DNA from: JAEUNJ01 sp052035955 | GTDB taxonomy: Bacteria > Pseudomonadota > Gammaproteobacteria > Burkholderiales > Rhodocyclaceae | Direction: 5' to 3' | Length of the DNA stretch: 64,000 bases | NCBI GenBank assembly: GCA_052035955.1 | Contig: JBPOHD010000027.1 | Location: forward strand, 1 to 64,000 | Shown: piece by piece, positions 34,881 through 42,893 of the stretch | How positions within the stretch are numbered: position 1 is the first letter of the stretch | How the letters are laid out: each line of letters opens with the position of its first letter | Notes under the pieces: model-generated | What the model was told of the DNA's origin: nothing | Databases searched by the model: none | Seen by the model: the letters and a program-made list of their open reading frames with translations, nothing else | Program-made: the position numbers and the translations under genes

Positions 34881-36125
34881 ATGAGCGATCTTTTCCAGGC
34901 CATCGCCGGCTATGCCGTGTTCATCGGCCTGGCCTGGGCGCTGTCGGAGGGGCGGCGGGCGGTGCCCTGGCGCACGGTGGCCGGCGGCGTCGCCCTGCAG
35001 GTCCTGCTGGCGCTGCTGATCCTCAAGCTGCCGCCGGCCCGGGCCGCCTTCGCGGCCCTCAACGACGGCCTGCTGGCCCTGGAACAGGCGACGCGGGCCG
35101 GCACCGCGGTGGTCTTCGGCTTCCTCGGCGGCGGCCCCCTGCCCTATGCCGAGACGGTGCCGGGGGCCAGTTTCGTCCTCGCCACCCGCGCCCTGCCGGT
35201 GGTGCTGGTGATGAGCGCCCTGTCGGCCCTGCTCTTCCACTGGAAGATCCTGCCGGCGCTGGTGCGCGCCCTCTCGGCGCTGCTCGAGAAGACCCTCGGC
35301 GTCGGCGGCGCGGTCGGCATGTCGACGGCGGCCAACGTCTTCGTCGGCATGGTCGAGGCGCCGCTGCTGGTCAAGCCCTACCTGGGGCGCGTCTCCCGCG
35401 GCGAGCTGTTCATCATCCTCGCCGCCGGCATGGCCGGGGTGGCCGGCACCGTCATGGCCCTCTATGCCGGCATCGTCGGCCCCCGGGTGCCGGACGCCCT
35501 CGGCCACATCCTGGCCGCCTCCTTCATCAGCGCCCCGGCGGCCATCGTCTTCTCCGTCCTCATGGTGCCGCCGGAGGGTCCGCCCACGGGCCGCGAGGTG
35601 TCCCTGCCCCGCCCGGACGGCAGCAGCATGGACGCCATCACCCGCGGCACTGCCGAGGGCCTGCAACTGCTGCTCAACATCGTCGCCATGCTCGTCGTCC
35701 TGGTGGCCCTGGTCGCCCTGGCCAACCAGGTCCTCGGGCTGCTGCCCCACGGCGGCCAGCCCTGGTCCCTGCAGCGCCTGCTCGGCGCGGCCATGGCGCC
35801 GCTGGCCTGGCTGGCCGGCGTGCCCTGGTCCGAGGCCGGCACGGCCGGCGCCCTGCTCGGCACCAAGACCATCCTCAACGAGCTGATCGCCTACCTGGAC
35901 ATGGCGGCCCTGCCCGAAGGCGCCCTGTCGCCGAGGAGCCGCGTCATCATGACCTACGCCCTCTGCGGCTTCGCCAACCTGGGCAGCCTGGGCATCATGA
36001 TCGGCGGCCTCACCACCATGGTCCCGGAGCGGCGCCGGGAAATCCTCGACCTGGGCCCGCGCACCCTGGTCGCGGGCACCCTGGCGACGCTCTCCTGCGG
36101 CTGCGTGGTGGGGGCGATCCTCTGA
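34881..36125 (+). CDS. nupC: Concentrative nucleoside transporter (NupC/CNT family)
   Basis: This 414-residue membrane protein has the CNT layout: N-terminal gate helices, then ALSALLEKTLGVGGAVGMST and AANVFVGMVEAPLLVKPYL. It ends with GTKTILNELIAYLDM and TYALCGFANLGSLGIMIGG. It takes up nucleosides with H+ or Na+. It immediately follows a periplasmic 5'-nucleotidase, a coherent nucleotide-salvage pair. Its start codon abuts repeat element A, which would fold its ribosome-binding site into a hairpin. Confidence 0.93.
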   Translation: MSDLFQAIAGYAVFIGLAWALSEGRRAVPWRTVAGGVALQVLLALLILKLPPARAAFAALNDGLLALEQATRAGTAVVFGFLGGGPLPYAETVPGASFVLATRALPVVLVMSALSALLFHWKILPALVRALSALLEKTLGVGGAVGMSTAANVFVGMVEAPLLVKPYLGRVSRGELFIILAAGMAGVAGTVMALYAGIVGPRVPDALGHILAASFISAPAAIVFSVLMVPPEGPPTGREVSLPRPDGSSMDAITRGTAEGLQLLLNIVAMLVVLVALVALANQVLGLLPHGGQPWSLQRLLGAAMAPLAWLAGVPWSEAGTAGALLGTKTILNELIAYLDMAALPEGALSPRSRVIMTYALCGFANLGSLGIMIGGLTTMVPERRREILDLGPRTLVAGTLATLSCGCVVGAIL

Positions 36126-36161
36126 GCCCTGGCCGCGCCCGGTGGCGACGGCCGGCCGGGA

Positions 36162-36548
36162 TCAGGGCGGCGACAGGGGAATGACCTTGCCGCCGCGCGG
36201 GAAGTAGCCGATGGCGAGCCCGCCCTCGGGATAGGCCCCGATGGCCAGGCCGCCGACGGCCTGGTAGCCGACCGCCAGGCCGCCCAGCGCGAACACGCCG
36301 AGGGCCGCCCCGCCCAGCACCAGGACGCCGCAGGCCGCACCGCCGAAGGCCAGCAGGCCGACGGACAGTCCGCCCACGGCGACGATCCCCAGGGCGAGCC
36401 CCCCCGCCGCGAACAGGCCGATGGCCACGTCGCCGACGGCGACGATCCCCCGGGCGACGCCGCGCCGTTCGCCCCTCGCCGGATCCGGTCCGACGGCGAC
36501 GGCGATCAATGGAATGCCGAGGATTTCCGTGTTCGAACGATAGCGCAT
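36162..36548 (-). CDS. Small protein of nine glycine-rich decapeptide repeats
   Basis: After a ~33-residue N-terminus this 128-residue protein is nine uninterrupted 10-residue repeats (residues 34-123). The consensus is G-hydrophobic-x-A-x-G-G-(L/A)-A-hydrophobic, for example GLFAAGGLAL and GVFALGGLAV. Such regularity suggests a small solenoid or a membrane-associated glycine-zipper stack. There is no signal peptide. It is convergent with nupC (36-bp gap). I do not recognise a function; similar repeats occur in uncharacterised bacterial proteins. Confidence 0.7.
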   Translation of the reverse strand: MRYRSNTEILGIPLIAVAVGPDPARGERRGVARGIVAVGDVAIGLFAAGGLALGIVAVGGLSVGLLAFGGAACGVLVLGGAALGVFALGGLAVGYQAVGGLAIGAYPEGGLAIGYFPRGGKVIPLSPP

Positions 36549-36750
36549 GGGATCATCCGTTTCCTGTCTCACCGTATCCGGGGAATGGCGCCAGCATGGG
36601 CGGCGCGCCATCGCCTGTCAAGGGCCGGTCCGGAGGCGCCGACGCATGCCGCCGGGCCCATGCGGTAACATGCGGCGTGGATAGGCGGCCGCTGGTCGCC
36701 GCTGGTCACCGATGATCGCCGATGGCCGCTGCCGAAGAAAGGACGACATC

Positions 36751-37287
36751 ATGAAATCCCTCACGCTGCTCCTCGCCGCCCTGCTGGCGGCCCTGCCGGC
36801 CCAACCGGCCCAGTCGGCCGACCTGACGGTGAACGTGGGCGGCAAGGACCTGGTGGTCCGGGTCCGCCCCCTGGACCGGGAGATCGTCGCCGCCGACCGG
36901 GACGGCGGAGGACAGCAGGGACCGGTGGAATGCTCCCTCCTCTACTACGGCCTGCTGGCCAAGGGCGACATCGCGGCGGCGGCCCGCCTGACCACCGACC
37001 CCGCCGCCGCCGCGGAAACCTGGCAGCAGTACCGGGAACGGCTGGGTACGGCGGCCTTCCAGAAGGAGATGGCGGCCTACTTCACCTCGCGCAACCGCAT
37101 CGTCGCCGAGGCCGCCTACGGCGACGAGACGATGCTGCTGGTGAAGACCCCCGACTACACCGCCGGCCAGGTCTACCGGCGCCGCGACGGCAAGGTCTTC
37201 GTGGTCGCCGGCCGCCCCCTGTCGGACGCCTCGCGGGTCCTCGGCCGGGTGCTCAACCTGGCCAACGAGGGCAAGCTGAAGTTCTGA
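36751..37287 (+). CDS. Exported hypothetical protein
   Basis: This 178-residue protein begins with a clear signal peptide (LTLLLAALLAALPAQPAQSA). The mature part is mixed alpha/beta (LTVNVGGKDLVVRVRPLDRE, then LLYYGLLAKGDIAAAARLTT and MLLVKTPDYTAGQVYRRRDG). AAAGGACGACATC precedes the ATG at 36751. I recognise no family. It is monocistronic, divergent from the decapeptide-repeat gene. Confidence 0.7.
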   Translation: MKSLTLLLAALLAALPAQPAQSADLTVNVGGKDLVVRVRPLDREIVAADRDGGGQQGPVECSLLYYGLLAKGDIAAAARLTTDPAAAAETWQQYRERLGTAAFQKEMAAYFTSRNRIVAEAAYGDETMLLVKTPDYTAGQVYRRRDGKVFVVAGRPLSDASRVLGRVLNLANEGKLKF

Positions 37288-37420
37288 AGTCGGCGGGCGC
37301 GACCAAGCGCGCGACACCGGGTTCGCGAGGCGGTCGCATCGCCGTCCCGGCGGCTTGCGCCGACGCCGGCCCCGACATCGGCGATCGGGCGCCACGGGGC
37401 CTCGCCCGGTGAGGCCGGGT

Positions 37421-37573
37421 TCAGCCGCCGCCGTCCCCCGGCCGCTGGCGGCCGCGGGTGCGCGGGTCGCCGGCCGGCGGCTTGCCCTTCACGCCGCGCA
37501 CGATCAGGACGATGGGCATGGCCACGACGGCGGCCAGCAGCCAGTAGAAGATCCATTCGACATCGATGGTCAT
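37421..37573 (-). CDS. Small single-span membrane protein
   Basis: This 50-residue frame has one predicted helix (WIFYWLLAAVVAMPIVLIVR) and a basic, Gly/Pro-rich tail. It starts 38 bp after the DUF3616 gene on the same strand and may be translated from its mRNA. It is too short for family assignment. Codon bias matches the surroundings. Confidence 0.5.
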   Translation of the reverse strand: MTIDVEWIFYWLLAAVVAMPIVLIVRGVKGKPPAGDPRTRGRQRPGDGGG

Positions 37574-37611
37574 GGTCGCTTCCGTCCCCTCGCGCGGTGG
37601 CTGCGGCCGCC

Positions 37612-38505
37612 TCAGGCGCCGGCGGCCAGGGCTGCCATGGGCAGCAGCCGGTAGCCGGCGGGCTTTCCGGCCTGCCGGTCGCCGTCGTCGCTGACCAGGA
37701 CGAGGCAGGGCTTGCCCGCCACCACGGCGGGGGCGAGACCTTCGGTGCGCGCCAGGTCGCCGTCCGCCAGGATCGCCGGCCGCGCGGCGCCGCCGCCCGG
37801 ACCGGCCCACCACCAGAGGCGGAAGGGCCGCGGCTCCCGGTCCACCGGGCCGCCCACCAGCAGGTAGCCGGCCAGGCCCGGCAGCCAGGACAGGGCGCGG
37901 ATGCCGTCGCCGCCCAGGTCCAGGCGGGACAGGGCACCGATGCGCGGCGGCTGGCCGCCGGAGAACATGCCTTCGGGATTGTCGATGGCCGCCACCAGGG
38001 CGTGGCCGCCGTCCAGGGGACTGCGCAGGCCGACCAGCAGGCGGTCGCCGGCGGGCGCCATTTCCAGGCCCTCGATGTTGAAACCCTCGGCGGACTTGGC
38101 GTCGGCGCGGGCGGCCGCCGCGGCCAGGGCGGGATGGGCGGCGGCCAGGGCCGGCTTCAGGTCCTCCACGACGGCGGGCTCGACGGCCCGATCGCCCTCG
38201 ACCCGGAAGCGGACCAGGCGCTGCCGGGACTTCTTCTCCTCGCCGTTGCTGCGCCGGGAATGGGAGGTGACGGCGCAGACGCGGCCGGCCGGGTCCAGGG
38301 TCAGCCCTTCCAGGTCGTCCAGCTTGGGCAGGGCGCCGGCGTCCAGCGGCACGACGGCGACGCCGCCGTCCGCCGCCAGGGCGACGAGGCTGAAGGGATG
38401 CTCCTTCTCGTCCTCCACCACCAGGAAGCGGCCGTCCGGCAGCTGCTGGATGGCGGAAGGTTCGAAGATGCCCGCCAGGGGGCGGAAGACGGCGGCGGAT
38501 GTCAT
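37612..38505 (-). CDS. DUF3616-type protein, possible beta-propeller
   Basis: This 297-residue protein has no signal peptide and is built of repeated strand-rich units (IQQLPDGRFLVVEDEKEHPF, LDDLEGLTLDPAGRVCAVTS, NIEGLEMAPAGDRLLVGLRS, RALSWLPGLAGYLLVGGPVD). These resemble DUF3616/esterase-like propellers. Function is unknown. It begins 34 bp downstream of the acyl-CoA ligase gene on the same strand and so may be its co-transcribed partner. Confidence 0.72.
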   Translation of the reverse strand: MTSAAVFRPLAGIFEPSAIQQLPDGRFLVVEDEKEHPFSLVALAADGGVAVVPLDAGALPKLDDLEGLTLDPAGRVCAVTSHSRRSNGEEKKSRQRLVRFRVEGDRAVEPAVVEDLKPALAAAHPALAAAAARADAKSAEGFNIEGLEMAPAGDRLLVGLRSPLDGGHALVAAIDNPEGMFSGGQPPRIGALSRLDLGGDGIRALSWLPGLAGYLLVGGPVDREPRPFRLWWWAGPGGGAARPAILADGDLARTEGLAPAVVAGKPCLVLVSDDGDRQAGKPAGYRLLPMAALAAGA

Positions 38506-38539
38506 GGATTCCCCTTGCGGCGGTGGCGGTAGCGGCGGC

Positions 38540-40063
38540 TCACAAGGCCCGCCGCAGCTCGGTCTTCAGCACCTTGCCGGTGGCATTTTTCGGCAGGCCG
38601 CCCACGAAGCGGTAGCGCTTGGGCCGCTTGAAGCGCGCGATGTGGTCCAGGCAGAGGGCGTCCAGGTCCACCTCCTCCACCGCGCTGCCGGGACGGCGCA
38701 CCACGAAGGCGAGGACGATCTCGCCCCACTCGGGATCGGGGGCGCCGACCACGGAGACCTCCGCCACGCCCGGATGGCGCAGCAGCACCTCCTCCACCTC
38801 CCGCGGGTAGATGTTGGAGCCGCCGGAAATGATCAGGTCCTTGCTGCGGTCCTTGAGGGTCAGGTAGCCGCGCCCGTCGAAGCAGCCCACGTCGCCGGTA
38901 TGCAGCCAGCCGCCGGCCAGGGTCTTCGCGGTGGCCTCCGGGTTGTTCAGGTAGCCGGCCATCACGGTGTCGCCGCGCACCAGGATCTCGCCGATCTCGC
39001 CGGCGGGCAGGGGCCGGTCGTCCGCATCCGCCACCATCACCTCGACGCCCAGGTAGGGCCGGCCGACGGAGGCCAGCATGGCGTCGTCCGCCACGGCGTG
39101 GGCGGCCTTGTCCATGGCCGTGATGGTCATCGGGCTCTCGCCCTGGCCGTAGATCTGGGCGAAGCGGTTGCCGAGCACGGCCATGGCCCGCTTGATGTCC
39201 TCGACATACATGGGGCCGCCGCCGTAGACCACGGTCTTCAGGCCGGCCGGATCGGCGCCCTTCTCCGCCGCCCAGTCCACCATGCGCTTGACCATGGTGG
39301 GGGCCGCGAACAGGGAAAGCCCGGGCCAGCGGGCGGCGGCGGAGAAGATCTCCGCCGGCTCGAAGGCGCCGGACTCGGGGATCACCTGGCAGGCGCCGCG
39401 GGCCAGGTGGGGCAGGATGTACATGCCCGAGCCGTGGGACATGGGGGCGGCGTGGAGGATGGCGTCGCCGGGGGCGATGGCATCGACGTCCGAGAAATAG
39501 GCCAGCGTCGCGGCCGTCAGGTTGCGCTGGGTGAGGATGACGCCCTTGGGCTTGCCGGTGGTGCCGCTGGTGTAGAAGATCCAGGCCGCCGCCGCCGCGT
39601 CCCGCTCCTGCAGGGGCAGCGGCGCCTCGGCGAAGAGGCGGCCGTAGTCGGCGGAATCCACGTCCACGATGCGCACGGGGCCGCCGGCCGCCCGGACCGC
39701 CTCGGCCACGCCCCCGGCCAGGTCCGCCGTGACGAAGCAGGCCCCGGCGCCGGTGTCCTGGAAGATGAACTCCAGCTCCCGCGGGTGCAGCTTGGCGTTG
39801 ACGGGCACCGGCGCCAGTCCCGCGTGCCAGCAGGCGAGCAGCACCTCCAGGTACTGGGGGCAGTTGCGCATCACCAGGGCGACGCGGCTTTCCGCCGCCA
39901 GGCCGAGGCCTTCCCGCAGGCCCCGGGCCAGGCGTCCGACCCGCCCGGCGAGGGCGGCGAAGTCGTGCAGGGGCCGGTCGCCCCGGGCCACGGCGGGCAG
40001 GGCCGGATGGTGGCGGGCGGCGCGCTGGAGCAGGTGGGCGAGGTTGGTCCGCATGGTGATCAT
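38540..40063 (-). CDS. Acyl-CoA synthetase (AMP-binding)
   Basis: This 507-residue adenylate-forming ligase has IFYTSGTTGKPKGVILTQ, QIYGQGESPMTITAMD, LHTGDVGCFDGRGYLTLKDR and the lid lysine motif GLPKNATGKVLKTELR. It resembles the fatty/aryl acyl-CoA ligases of class I. The start ATG overlaps the stop of the upstream alpha/beta hydrolase (ATGA), so the two are translationally coupled and probably act on the same ester or thioester chemistry. The specific acid is unknown. Confidence 0.88.
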   Translation of the reverse strand: MITMRTNLAHLLQRAARHHPALPAVARGDRPLHDFAALAGRVGRLARGLREGLGLAAESRVALVMRNCPQYLEVLLACWHAGLAPVPVNAKLHPRELEFIFQDTGAGACFVTADLAGGVAEAVRAAGGPVRIVDVDSADYGRLFAEAPLPLQERDAAAAAWIFYTSGTTGKPKGVILTQRNLTAATLAYFSDVDAIAPGDAILHAAPMSHGSGMYILPHLARGACQVIPESGAFEPAEIFSAAARWPGLSLFAAPTMVKRMVDWAAEKGADPAGLKTVVYGGGPMYVEDIKRAMAVLGNRFAQIYGQGESPMTITAMDKAAHAVADDAMLASVGRPYLGVEVMVADADDRPLPAGEIGEILVRGDTVMAGYLNNPEATAKTLAGGWLHTGDVGCFDGRGYLTLKDRSKDLIISGGSNIYPREVEEVLLRHPGVAEVSVVGAPDPEWGEIVLAFVVRRPGSAVEEVDLDALCLDHIARFKRPKRYRFVGGLPKNATGKVLKTELRRAL

Positions 40064-40899
40064 CCCCGGGCGAAGGCCGTCAGTTCGGCGACGAAGCGGT
40101 CCGCGTCGAGCAGGTGGGGCGAATGGTTGGCGCCTTCGTAGACGCTGAGCCGCGAACCGGGGATGCGCGCCGCCAGCCAGGGCCCCGTCTCCGGCCGGTA
40201 GAAGTTGCTCTGCCCGCCGTAGACCAGCAGGGTGGGCCGGTCGATGCGCGGGATCACGTCCCGGAAATCCACCCGGGCCAGGTCTTCCCAGCAGGCGACC
40301 AGGGCCTCCGCGGGCAAGCCCCGCAGGTAGTCGCGCAGCCGCTGCCAGCCGCGGCCGTTGGCCGCGTAGCCGGCCCGCGCCGCCTCGTTCAGGCCGTCGG
40401 CCGTAAAGCGCAGGACGCCCTCGGCGAAGTCGTCGCGGAAGCCTTGCGTGGTGCGGGCCGAACGGCCGGCGTCGAAATCGCCGTAGATGCCCAGCTTCCA
40501 TTCGTCATCGGTGAGCAGCTTCGGCGACTGGTCGATGAAGCAGAGGCGGCCGATCTTGCCGCTGCCGTGGTCGCGCAGGTATTGCCAGAGGGTGAGGCTG
40601 CCCATGGAATGGCCGACGAAGCAGGCGCCGGCCAGGCCGAAGGCATCGATCATCTGGTCCAGGTCCCGGGCCATGCGCGCCGCCGTGGCCACCGTGGCGG
40701 TGCGCGGCGCGGGTCCGCCATGGGCCCGGGCGTCCCAGCGGAAGACGCGGTGCTCCTTCTCCAGGGCGTGGATGAAGGGCGACCATTCCAGGTGGCTGGC
40801 CGTCCAGCCGTGCAGGAAGACGATGGCCGGACCGGCCTCGCCGTGCCGCCAGACGCGAATTTCTTCGCCGTCGTCGGCGCGGAAGCTCAGGGGATGCAA
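40060..40899 (-). CDS. Alpha/beta hydrolase
   Basis: This 279-residue protein has the oxyanion-region VFLHGWTASHLEW, nucleophile elbow GHSMGS, an acidic residue near the LLVYGGQSNF segment and the terminal His in GANHSPHLL. The preferred start is a TTG with GGAG spaced correctly in front; no ATG fits. It is translationally coupled to the acyl-CoA ligase downstream and could release the acid that the ligase activates. Substrate unknown. Confidence 0.82.
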   Translation of the reverse strand: MHPLSFRADDGEEIRVWRHGEAGPAIVFLHGWTASHLEWSPFIHALEKEHRVFRWDARAHGGPAPRTATVATAARMARDLDQMIDAFGLAGACFVGHSMGSLTLWQYLRDHGSGKIGRLCFIDQSPKLLTDDEWKLGIYGDFDAGRSARTTQGFRDDFAEGVLRFTADGLNEAARAGYAANGRGWQRLRDYLRGLPAEALVACWEDLARVDFRDVIPRIDRPTLLVYGGQSNFYRPETGPWLAARIPGSRLSVYEGANHSPHLLDADRFVAELTAFARG

Positions 40900-40987
40900 G
40901 GGGACTCCGTCGCAGCAGGGGAACGGCGCATTCTGGCAGGCCGCGAGCGGCCCTGTAAAGCCTGGCGCCACGGAGCGCCGGACGGCC

Positions 40988-41827
40988 TCAGGCGGCGCCG
41001 GCGAATTCCTCGACGATGTCCGCCAGGTCGTCCTCGTGCAGGCCGAAGTGGCGCAGCACGGGGCCTTCGAACTTGTCCCACTCCAGGTCGAAGCCGTCCC
41101 GGGCCGCCCGGTGGTGCACGTGCTCGGCCAGGTGGACCAGCCCCACCAGGTTCTGCAGGCGCAGGGGGCGGTTCCCCTCTGAAAACAGGCCGGTCTCGTG
41201 GTGCCGGCGGATGGCCTCGCAAAGCTCGGCCGGCAGGTCCCAGCTGCGGGCGAGGAAGTAGCCCACCACCGCATGGTGGGTGCGGAAGGCCCGCTCCTCG
41301 ACGGCGGTGAAGGGCTCGCCGGGGGTGCCGTTGGCCTCCGCCAGCACCTGGGCGTAGGCCGGGTAGCGGCGCATCAGCAGCGGGATGCCGCAGTCGTGGA
41401 AAAGCCCCAGGGTATAGGCCTCGTCGGCCGCGATGCCGCGGAACATGCGGGCCAGCCGGGCGCAGACCAGGGCCACCTTTTCCGCCGTATCCCAGAAGCG
41501 CTCCATGCTGCCGCCCGTCTCGCCCCGGATGGCATGGCGGATGGCGAGGGACATGGCGATGTTGGTCACGTTGCGCAGGCCCAGCAGGCTCAGGGCCTGG
41601 GGCACGCTGCCCACCTTGCGGCTGAGGCCGAAGGCCGGCGAATTGACGGCCTTGACCATGGCCCCGGCCAGGGCCGGGTCGGCGGCGATCAGCCGGGCCG
41701 CCCGCCCCAGGTCCGGCGCGTCGCGGCTCATCTCCGCGAACAGGTCGCCGACCACCCTGGGCCGCGGCGGCAGGGCCAGGTCCTTCACCAGGTCCTGGTC
41801 GAGGGGGATTTCCTTGGGATCGTTCAT
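40988..41827 (-). CDS. HDOD domain signalling protein
   Basis: This 279-residue protein is one HDOD domain (about residues 20-215), with LAGAMVKAVNSPAFGLSRKV, VPQALSLLGLRNVTNIAMSL and the HD-like LGLFHDCGIPLLMRRYPAYA. HDOD proteins act in bacterial signalling, often with cyclic-di-GMP pathways. There is no output domain. The start at 41827 was chosen because residues upstream of MNDPKEIPLD look non-coding. Confidence 0.85.
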   Translation of the reverse strand: MNDPKEIPLDQDLVKDLALPPRPRVVGDLFAEMSRDAPDLGRAARLIAADPALAGAMVKAVNSPAFGLSRKVGSVPQALSLLGLRNVTNIAMSLAIRHAIRGETGGSMERFWDTAEKVALVCARLARMFRGIAADEAYTLGLFHDCGIPLLMRRYPAYAQVLAEANGTPGEPFTAVEERAFRTHHAVVGYFLARSWDLPAELCEAIRRHHETGLFSEGNRPLRLQNLVGLVHLAEHVHHRAARDGFDLEWDKFEGPVLRHFGLHEDDLADIVEEFAGAA

Positions 41828-41984
41828 CGGGGCGGTCGCTCGTGGATGTGCGGCCGTCATGTTAGGGGAGAAGGAGGAAATGGACAATATGACGTAAGTC
41901 ATAGAGCTCCGGTGGCGACAGCGACCGCGGATTGATGTCCTGCCGGGTGCCGTCTACAATGTTCCCACACCCGAGGAGAACATC

Positions 41985-42335
41985 ATGCAGGCCGTCAATA
42001 TCCGCCAACTCAAGACCAACCCCTCCACGGCCCTGCGCAGCGCGAAGGAGGACGACATGGTCGTCGTGATGAACCGCGACCATCCCCAGGCCCTGTTGGT
42101 GGATCTGGAAAAGCTCGATCTGCCCGATCCCGCGGCCGTGCGGGTGGCGCTGGCGGTGGCGCTGTTCCGCAGCGGCGCCGTCTCCGCGGGGTTCGCCGCG
42201 CGGATGGCCGACAAGCCCCTGCCGGAAATGCTGACCCTGCTCTCCAGCCTCGGCATTCCCCTGACCGGCGCCAACCCGGCCGACGCCCGCCAGGACCTGG
42301 ATGCCGGCCGGCAATGGCTGGCGGGAAAGGGCTGA
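41985..42335 (+). CDS. Antitoxin: Phd/YefM-like N-terminus fused to UPF0175
   Basis: This 116-residue protein starts like Phd/YefM antitoxins (VNIRQLKTNPSTALRSAKED, then VVVMNRDHPQALLV). It continues as a UPF0175 helix-turn-helix (LAVALFRSGAVSAGFAARMA, LTLLSSLGIPLTG). It lies three bases before a DUF3368 PIN-like gene, the usual partner of UPF0175. It should bind DNA at its own promoter and neutralise the toxin. Confidence 0.85.
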   Translation: MQAVNIRQLKTNPSTALRSAKEDDMVVVMNRDHPQALLVDLEKLDLPDPAAVRVALAVALFRSGAVSAGFAARMADKPLPEMLTLLSSLGIPLTGANPADARQDLDAGRQWLAGKG

Positions 42336-42338
42336 CGC

Positions 42339-42830
42339 TTGCGCAGCGTCGTCATCGCCGATGCGGGACCGCTGATCGCCCTGTCCCGCATCGGTGCGCT
42401 GGGCTTGTTGCGGGATCTGTTCGGCCAGGTCCTGGTCACCGACGAAGTCCATGACGAGGCCCTGCCGGCGGCGGACTATCCGGGCAAGGCCGCCATCGCC
42501 CAGGCGTTCGATGAGGGCTGGCTGGCCTGTCCGGGACCTTTCGACACTTCGTGGCAACCGGCAAATCCGGCCCTGGGTGCCGGGGAGCGCAGCGCGATCG
42601 CCGCCGCCCTGCGGATGCCCGGATGCCTGCTGATCATCGACGACCGCGCCGGACGGGCCGAAGCCGCGTTGCAACGGGTCGCCGTCATCGGCACCGCCGC
42701 GGTGATCGGCCTCGCCAAGCTGCAAGGCCTGATTCCCGCGGCGCGTCCGATGCTGGAACGCTTGCGGCCGGCCGGGTATTTCATCGACCCGCGGATCGTC
42801 GAAGCGGTCCTGAAGGACATCGGGGATTAG
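42339..42830 (+). CDS. DUF3368 PIN-like toxin
   Basis: This 163-residue PIN-fold protein begins at a TTG three bases after the antitoxin stop. Acidic residues expected for a PIN nuclease are present: Asp8 (VVIADAGPLIALSR), VTDEVHDEAL, GAGERSAIAAAL and LLIIDDRAGR. DUF3368 proteins are regarded as VapC-like RNases paired with UPF0175. The tail (ARPMLERLRPAGYFIDPRIV) is complete, so the toxin looks intact. Confidence 0.85.
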   Translation: MRSVVIADAGPLIALSRIGALGLLRDLFGQVLVTDEVHDEALPAADYPGKAAIAQAFDEGWLACPGPFDTSWQPANPALGAGERSAIAAALRMPGCLLIIDDRAGRAEAALQRVAVIGTAAVIGLAKLQGLIPAARPMLERLRPAGYFIDPRIVEAVLKDIGD

Positions 42831-42893
42831 ATCGCTGTCCCGGCGGTGGGCCCGCGGCATCCCGGGTTGCCGCGGGCCATGGCCGATCTGGCC

